This document shows, piece after piece, positions 59,340 to 64,000 of a stretch of DNA of 64,000 nt. Source of the DNA: Ramlibacter monticola (GTDB lineage: Bacteria > Pseudomonadota > Gammaproteobacteria > Burkholderiales > Burkholderiaceae_C); the NCBI RefSeq assembly GCF_016722785.1, contig NZ_JAEQNE010000001.1:62001-126000 (forward strand). The letters are read 5' to 3'. How positions within the stretch are numbered: position 1 is the first letter of the stretch; each line of letters opens with the position of its first letter. The position numbers were made by a program, and so were the translations under genes. Below the pieces are notes generated by a model. That model had not been told where the DNA came from, did no database searches, and worked only from the letters and a program-made list of their open reading frames with translations.

Positions 59340-60689
59340 ATGTCCGCGATCTTCAACTTCACTTTCGTGCCGTGGTTCCGGTCGGTGGCGCCGTACATCC
59401 ACATGCACCGCGGCAAGACCTTCGTCGTGGGCATGGCGGGCGAGGCGATCGCCGCCGGCAAGCTGCCCCACATCGCGCAGGACCTGGCCCTGATCCAGAG
59501 CATGGGCGTCAAGGTGGTCCTGGTCTACGGCTTCCGGCCGCAGGTCAACGAGCAGCTCAAGGCCAAGGGGCACGAGGCGCGCTATTCGCACGGGATGCGC
59601 ATCACCGACGAAGTGGCGCTCGATAGCGCCCAGGAGGCCGCGGGCCAGCTGCGCTACGAGATCGAGGCCGCCTTCAGCCAGGGCCTGCCCAACACGCCGA
59701 TGGCCGGGTCCACGGTGCGCGTCATCTCCGGCAACTTCATCACGGCGCGGCCGGTCGGCGTCGTCGACGGGGTGGACTTCCGCCACTCCGGCCTGGTCCG
59801 CAAGGTGGACGTGGCGGGCATCAAGCGCACCATCGACCTGGGCGCCATGGTGCTGCTGTCGCCCTTCGGCTTCTCGCCCACGGGCGAGGCCTTCAACCTC
59901 GCCATGGAGGAGGTCGCGACCAGCGTCGCGGTCGCCCTGCAGGCCGACAAGCTGATCTTCCTGACCGAGATCCCCGGCATGCGCATCAAGCCGCTGGAGC
60001 CCGAGGGCGAGGACAACCCGATCGACACCGAGCTGCCGCTGGCCGCCGCGCGCCGGCTGCTCGCCAGCCTGTCGCCCCCGCAGAACCCGACCGACACCGC
60101 CTTCTACCTGCAGCACTGCGTGAAGGCCTGCGAATCCGGTGTCGAGCGCAGCCACATCATCCCCTTCGCCGTGGACGGCTCGCTGCTGCTGGAGATCTAC
60201 GTGCACGACGGCATCGGCACCATGGTGGTGGACGAAAAGCTGGAGGAGCTGCGCGAGGCCACGGCCGACGACGTCGGCGGCATCCTGCAGCTGATCGAAC
60301 CGTTCGAAAAGGACGGCACCCTGGTCAAGCGCGATCGCACCGAGATCGAACGCGACATCGCCAACTACACCATCGTCGAGCACGACGGGGTGATCTTCGC
60401 CTGCGCGGCGCTCTACCCCTACCCCGAGGCGCGCACCGGCGAGATGGCGGCGCTCACGGTCTCGCCCCAGAGCCAGGGCCAGGGCGACGGCGAGAAGATC
60501 CTGCGCCGGGTGGAGCAGCGCGCCCGCGCGATGGGGCTGGAGAGCATCTTCGTGCTCACCACCCGCACCATGCACTGGTTCCTGAAGCGCGGCTTCGTGC
60601 AGGTGGACCCGGAATGGCTCCCGGAAGCGCGCAAGCGCAAGTACAACTGGGACCGCCGCAGCATGGTGTTCGTGAAGAAACTCGTCTGA
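59340..60689 (+). CDS. argA: N-acetylglutamate synthase (ArgA type)
   Basis: A 449-residue first enzyme of arginine synthesis, acetyl-CoA + glutamate to N-acetylglutamate. The N-terminal amino-acid-kinase-like domain (about 10-280; FVVGMAGEAIAAGKLPHIAQ) binds arginine for feedback inhibition. The C-terminal GNAT domain (about 300-449) has the acetyl-CoA loop SPQSQGQGDGEK and the end motif WFLKRGFVQVDPEWLP. The start MSAIFNFTFVPWFRSVAPYI is usual for Burkholderiales. Confidence 0.93.
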   Translation: MSAIFNFTFVPWFRSVAPYIHMHRGKTFVVGMAGEAIAAGKLPHIAQDLALIQSMGVKVVLVYGFRPQVNEQLKAKGHEARYSHGMRITDEVALDSAQEAAGQLRYEIEAAFSQGLPNTPMAGSTVRVISGNFITARPVGVVDGVDFRHSGLVRKVDVAGIKRTIDLGAMVLLSPFGFSPTGEAFNLAMEEVATSVAVALQADKLIFLTEIPGMRIKPLEPEGEDNPIDTELPLAAARRLLASLSPPQNPTDTAFYLQHCVKACESGVERSHIIPFAVDGSLLLEIYVHDGIGTMVVDEKLEELREATADDVGGILQLIEPFEKDGTLVKRDRTEIERDIANYTIVEHDGVIFACAALYPYPEARTGEMAALTVSPQSQGQGDGEKILRRVEQRARAMGLESIFVLTTRTMHWFLKRGFVQVDPEWLPEARKRKYNWDRRSMVFVKKLV

Positions 60690-60699
60690 GGGCACCGCG

Positions 60700-61122
60700 A
60701 TGTTCCCCTGGTTCTGGCTCTGGTCCCCGCACTACCACCTGTTCAACCAGAACGTGCAGCCGCAGACGGACTGGATCTTCGGCAACATCGCGCCCCGCGC
60801 GGGCAACGCGGCCACCGAACAGCGGATCCATGAAAGCGTGGCTTCGTATGGCAGGCAGCTGGGCCTGATCACCGAGGTGCTGCTCGGGATCGCCGACCCG
60901 GAGAGCATCGGCCCCGAGCAGGCCAGCCAGTCGCTGGAGCGGCTGAAGACGATCCGCGCCGAGATCGAACAGGTCAAGGCCGGCGCGCCCAGCCTCCCCG
61001 AAGCCGCGGCCCTGCTGCTGCGGCAGCTCGCCGAGCAGGACCCCGCCGCGTACGCGGAGCTGATCCGGCGCTGCGCCGACGCCCGGCCGCGCCTGCCGCC
61101 CGCCGGCCATCGCAAAGGCTGA
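60700..61122 (+). CDS. Hypothetical protein downstream of argA
   Basis: A 140-residue soluble protein starting MFPWFWLWSPHYHLFNQNVQ, with a helical middle (LERLKTIRAEIEQVKAGAP). It begins ten bases after the argA stop and is probably co-transcribed. The aromatic N-terminus might lie on a membrane. No family or function is recognised. Confidence 0.65.
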   Translation: MFPWFWLWSPHYHLFNQNVQPQTDWIFGNIAPRAGNAATEQRIHESVASYGRQLGLITEVLLGIADPESIGPEQASQSLERLKTIRAEIEQVKAGAPSLPEAAALLLRQLAEQDPAAYAELIRRCADARPRLPPAGHRKG

Positions 61123-61211
61123 GGCCGCACTCCTACAAACGCTTCGCCCCGCGACTACACGCGGCGGGCGGCAGCTTCTCTACCTTGATCGCTGCAGATC
61201 GAGGAGTGCCC

Positions 61212-62558
61212 ATGTTCCGTTCTTCCGTCCGTGACGACACGTCCCTGCTGGAGGGCCTGCGCGTGCACCTGCGGCCCCTGGCCGGGCCGGCCGCCGACGA
61301 CGGCGAGCTCGTCGCGCGGCTCGGCCGCGCCCGGCTGGCGCTGCTGGGGGAGGCCTCGCACGGCAGCCACGAGTTCTACGCGGAGCGCGTCGCCCTCAGC
61401 CAGCGCCTGATCCTGGAGCACGGCTTCAATGCCCTGGTGCTGGAAGCGGACTGGCCCGATGCCTGGCGCGTCAACCGCTACATCCACGGCCGCTCGGACG
61501 ACCGCGACGCCGCGGGCGCGTTGTCCGGATTCGAGCGCTTCCCGACCTGGATGTGGCGCAACACGGTGATGGTCGGCTTCGTCGAGTGGCTGCGCGAGTT
61601 CAACGCGAGCCGGCCGGCCTCGCAGCAGGTGGGCTTCTACGGCATGGACCTGTACAGCATGTACGCTTCGATCGCGGAGGTCCTGAACTACCTGGATCGC
61701 GTGGACCCGGAAGCGGCCCGGCGCGCGCGCAGCCGCTACGGCTGCTTCGACCACTTCGGCGAGGACAGCCAGGCCTACGGCTATGCCGCCAGCTTCGGCA
61801 TGAAGTCCAACTGCGAGGACGAAGTGATCCAGCAGCTGCGCGAGATGAACCGGCGCGCCGCCGACCTGCTGGCCGGCTCCGGCGAGGACCGTTCCGACCT
61901 GTTCCACGCGCAGCAGAACGCCCGCCTGGTCCGCAACGCGGAGGAGTACTACCGCACCATGTTCCATGGCCGGGTCTCGTCCTGGAACCTGCGGGACAGC
62001 CACATGGTGGAGACGCTGCAGGCCCTGGAGAAACACCTGGCCAGCCTGACGGGCCGCGCCCGCCTGATCGTCTGGGCGCACAACTCGCACCTGGGCGACG
62101 CGAGCGCGACCGAGATGGGCGACATCGGCGAGTGGAACGTGGGCCAGCTGGCGCGCGACCGCTGGGGCGACGCCGCCATGCTGGTGGGCTTCAGCACGCA
62201 CCACGGCACGGTGACCGCGGCCCCGGAATGGGACGCGCCGGCGCAGCGCAAGCGGGTGCAGCCGGGGCTGCCGGGCAGCTACGAGGACCTGTTCCACCAA
62301 GCCGGCGAGCGCTTCTGGCTGCCGCTGCAGGGGAATGCGGCGCTGGCGAATCTGCTGGCGGAAAGGCGCCTGCAGCGCGCGATCGGGGTGATCTACCTGC
62401 CCCACTCGGAGCGCACCAGCCACTACTTCCACACGCAGCTGCCGGCGCAGTTCGACGCGATGATCCACATCGACGAGACGCGGGCGCTGGAGCCGCTGGT
62501 GGCGGAGCCGGAATGGCACGCGGGCGAGGCGGCGGAGACGTATCCGACGGGACTGTGA
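61212..62558 (+). CDS. Erythromycin esterase family protein
   Basis: A 448-residue protein of the EreA/EreB-like family with the active-site block LLGEASHGSHEFYAERVALS (catalytic Glu and His), VLEADWPDAWRVNRY and VWAHNSHLGDAS carrying a further histidine. ATG 61212 follows GAGGAG by five bases. Most chromosomal members do not confer macrolide resistance and have unknown substrates, so resistance should not be assumed. Confidence 0.85.
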   Translation: MFRSSVRDDTSLLEGLRVHLRPLAGPAADDGELVARLGRARLALLGEASHGSHEFYAERVALSQRLILEHGFNALVLEADWPDAWRVNRYIHGRSDDRDAAGALSGFERFPTWMWRNTVMVGFVEWLREFNASRPASQQVGFYGMDLYSMYASIAEVLNYLDRVDPEAARRARSRYGCFDHFGEDSQAYGYAASFGMKSNCEDEVIQQLREMNRRAADLLAGSGEDRSDLFHAQQNARLVRNAEEYYRTMFHGRVSSWNLRDSHMVETLQALEKHLASLTGRARLIVWAHNSHLGDASATEMGDIGEWNVGQLARDRWGDAAMLVGFSTHHGTVTAAPEWDAPAQRKRVQPGLPGSYEDLFHQAGERFWLPLQGNAALANLLAERRLQRAIGVIYLPHSERTSHYFHTQLPAQFDAMIHIDETRALEPLVAEPEWHAGEAAETYPTGL

Positions 62559-62603
62559 TCCCTGGGACCATCACCCCAAGGAGGCCGGGGGCCCGGGGGA
62601 TCC

Positions 62604-63152
62604 TTACGCCGTCAAGGCCTCGCGCTGCTGCGTCCGCGCGCGGCTGCGCAACTGGCGCGCCAGCAGCGTCGCCGCCACGACGATCACCGCGCTGAACGCG
62701 ACGAAGGACCAATTCGCCAGCGATCCGCCCAGGAAGGTCCAGTCGATCTTGGTGCAGTCCCCGCTGCCCTTGAAGATCATCGGGATCGCGCGCTGCAGCG
62801 GGAAGTTCTCGATCATCCCGTAGAAATCGCGGCCGCAGGAAGCGACCTCGGGCGGATACCACTGCAGCCAGCTCTGGCGGGCCGCCACGAAGGCGCCGAA
62901 GCCGGCGGCCAGCAGCATGAGGCCCGTGCCCGCGAGCTGCGCGCCGCGCGCCGGGAAGGCGGCTCCCAGGGCCGCCACGATCAGCACCAGGATCAGCGCG
63001 TAGCGCTGCACGATGCACATCGGGCAGGGCACGAGGCCGACCACCAGTTGCAGGTACAGCCCGAAGCCCAGCATGGCCACGCACGCCGCGGCGACCGTTG
63101 CCAGGACGCGCCGCGGCGCGGTATCGAACCAGTTCAGGAGCTTGCCGCCCAT
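62604..63152 (-). CDS. dsbB: Disulfide bond formation protein B
   Basis: A 182-residue inner-membrane protein with four hydrophobic segments. The first cysteine pair is C43-P-M-C46 and the second C106 / C133, both in periplasmic loops. DsbB reoxidises DsbA and passes electrons to quinone. The arrangement and length match the family. Confidence 0.92.
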   Translation of the reverse strand: MGGKLLNWFDTAPRRVLATVAAACVAMLGFGLYLQLVVGLVPCPMCIVQRYALILVLIVAALGAAFPARGAQLAGTGLMLLAAGFGAFVAARQSWLQWYPPEVASCGRDFYGMIENFPLQRAIPMIFKGSGDCTKIDWTFLGGSLANWSFVAFSAVIVVAATLLARQLRSRARTQQREALTA

Positions 63153-63179
63153 TGTTCCTCAGCCCTCCATGCGGGGGGG

Positions 63180-64000
63180 CTAGATGCCCGCGCCGCTCTC
63201 CACGAATATGCGGGCCTTGCGCGGCGTCACCACCAGCGTTTCGCCCTCCTTCAACCCCATCGCCCGGAACTGTTCCGCCGGGATCTGCGCCTCGATGATG
63301 GGGTCGGACTGTGAATTGTCCCCCGATTTGGTCCCCTCGACCGGCAGAAGTTCCAGCCGGGCGATCGGCCCGACGACGATCGCCCGCGCCAGCTTCGCCG
63401 GAATGCCGGCGGCGCCGGGGGTGAAGCGCTGCACCTCCAGGTCGTGCGGCCTAACGTAAGCCGCGGCCCGGGCGTTCTGCGCCTCGGCGTGCTCGGGCGA
63501 GGCGATCTGCAGGCCCTGGATGTCGACCTCGCCCTCGTGGGCGCGGCCGTGGAACAGGTTCACGTCGCCCAGGAAGCCGTAGACGAAGGGGCTGGCCGGG
63601 TGGTCCCAGACCTCCTGCGGCGAGCCCACCTGCTCGATGTTGCCGGCGTTCATCAGCACCACGCGGTCGGCCACTTCCAGCGCCTCCTCCTGGTCGTGCG
63701 TGACGAAGATGGAGGTGACGTGCAGGTCGTCGTGCAGGCGGCGCAGCCAGCGGCGCAGTTCCTTGCGCACCTTGGCGTCCAGGGCCCCGAAGGGCTCGTC
63801 CAGCAGCAGCACCTTGGGCTCCACCGCCAGCGCGCGCGCCAGCGCGATGCGCTGCCGCTGGCCCCCGGAGAGCTGCGAGGGGAAGCGGTCGGCCAGCCAG
63901 TCCAGTTGCACCAGGTTCAGCAGGTCGTGGACCTTCTTCCTGATCTCGGCCTCGGCGGGGCGCTGGCCGCGGGGCTTCACGCGCAGGCCGAAGGCCACGT
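63180..64000 (-). CDS. cysA: Sulfate/thiosulfate ABC transporter ATP-binding protein (partial)
   Basis: The 5' end lies beyond the window; about 273 residues are visible. Present are the signature [16 protein letters not shown], Walker [13 protein letters not shown], the switch histidine in [15 protein letters not shown] and a C-terminal TOBE-like region. [20 protein letters not shown] is typical of CysA. The Walker A segment is missing only because the window ends. It is consistent with the nearby cysB and cbiX. Confidence 0.9.
   Translation of the reverse strand, partial: VAFGLRVKPRGQRPAEAEIRKKVHDLLNLVQLDWLADRFPSQLSGGQRQRIALARALAVEPKVLLLDEPFGALDAKVRKELRRWLRRLHDDLHVTSIFVTHDQEEALEVADRVVLMNAGNIEQVGSPQEVWDHPASPFVYGFLGDVNLFHGRAHEGEVDIQGLQIASPEHAEAQNARAAAYVRPHDLEVQRFTPGAAGIPAKLARAIVVGPIARLELLPVEGTKSGDNSQSDPIIEAQIPAEQFRAMGLKEGETLVVTPRKARIFVESGAGI

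Noticed and set aside
61212-62558. Macrolide resistance gene
   Set aside because: Family membership alone does not show resistance; there is no mobile context and most chromosomal members have other roles.

Overview
The window looks like chromosomal DNA of a high-GC betaproteobacterium, most likely Burkholderiales near the Comamonadaceae. This rests on the very high GC, the holC-pepA and lptF-lptG arrangement, a DUF4148 protein, a CysB-type regulator and C-rich dispersed repeats. No transposase, integrase, phage gene, rRNA or CRISPR array was seen. Product names come from reading the translated sequence; no database search was run.

Region by region. (1) 0.2-11.9 kb: one co-directional nitrogen-scavenging cluster of overlapping genes. 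It encodes an AtzF-type allophanate hydrolase, AtzG, AtzE and AtzH-like proteins, a BMP-type ABC importer, a formamidase, a biuret hydrolase-like enzyme with a paralogue, and a GntR regulator. A sigma-54-like promoter precedes it. (2) 12-16 kb: small envelope genes, a cupin, and a DoxX / NADP-oxidoreductase pair divergent from a LysR gene. (3) 16-35 kb, minus strand: an envelope and lipid region holding a tripartite RND pump, MgtC, an AI-2E-family permease, MlaA, a 50-residue lipoprotein, a PHA-synthase-like DUF3141 protein with a MaoC hydratase, a DUF4148 protein and a patatin lipoprotein. (4) 35.2-44.4 kb: tRNA-Ser(GGA), a hybrid histidine kinase, and a 2,201-residue hybrid kinase carrying a long tandem HAMP array. 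(5) 44.4-64 kb: mostly housekeeping genes (branched-chain amino acid binding protein, holC, pepA, lptFG, cbiX-like, cysB, methionine aminotransferase, Rieske protein, hrpA, argA, erythromycin esterase family, dsbB, and the 3' part of cysA).

The main discovery is in region 3. Four minus-strand transcription units share a 42-bp element with no gaps in the alignment and 25 of 42 columns invariant. The element contains a GTC triplet repeated exactly every 11 bp. In all four it ends on a CTGACG -35 box, followed 18 bp later by a TAA-containing -10 box. The units are pump/MgtC/AI-2E/MlaA, DUF3141/MaoC, DUF4148, and small secreted protein/patatin. In their midst lies a gene for a large regulator with an OmpR-type winged helix, an ATPase module and a helical-repeat region. 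Together these look like a self-contained envelope/lipid regulon with its own regulator.

Other notable points are an apparent deletion scar that joins MaoC to the out-of-frame tail of an acetate kinase, dispersed repeats that supply stop codons or in-frame protein inserts, and an 18-bp palindrome at the promoter of the HAMP-array kinase.
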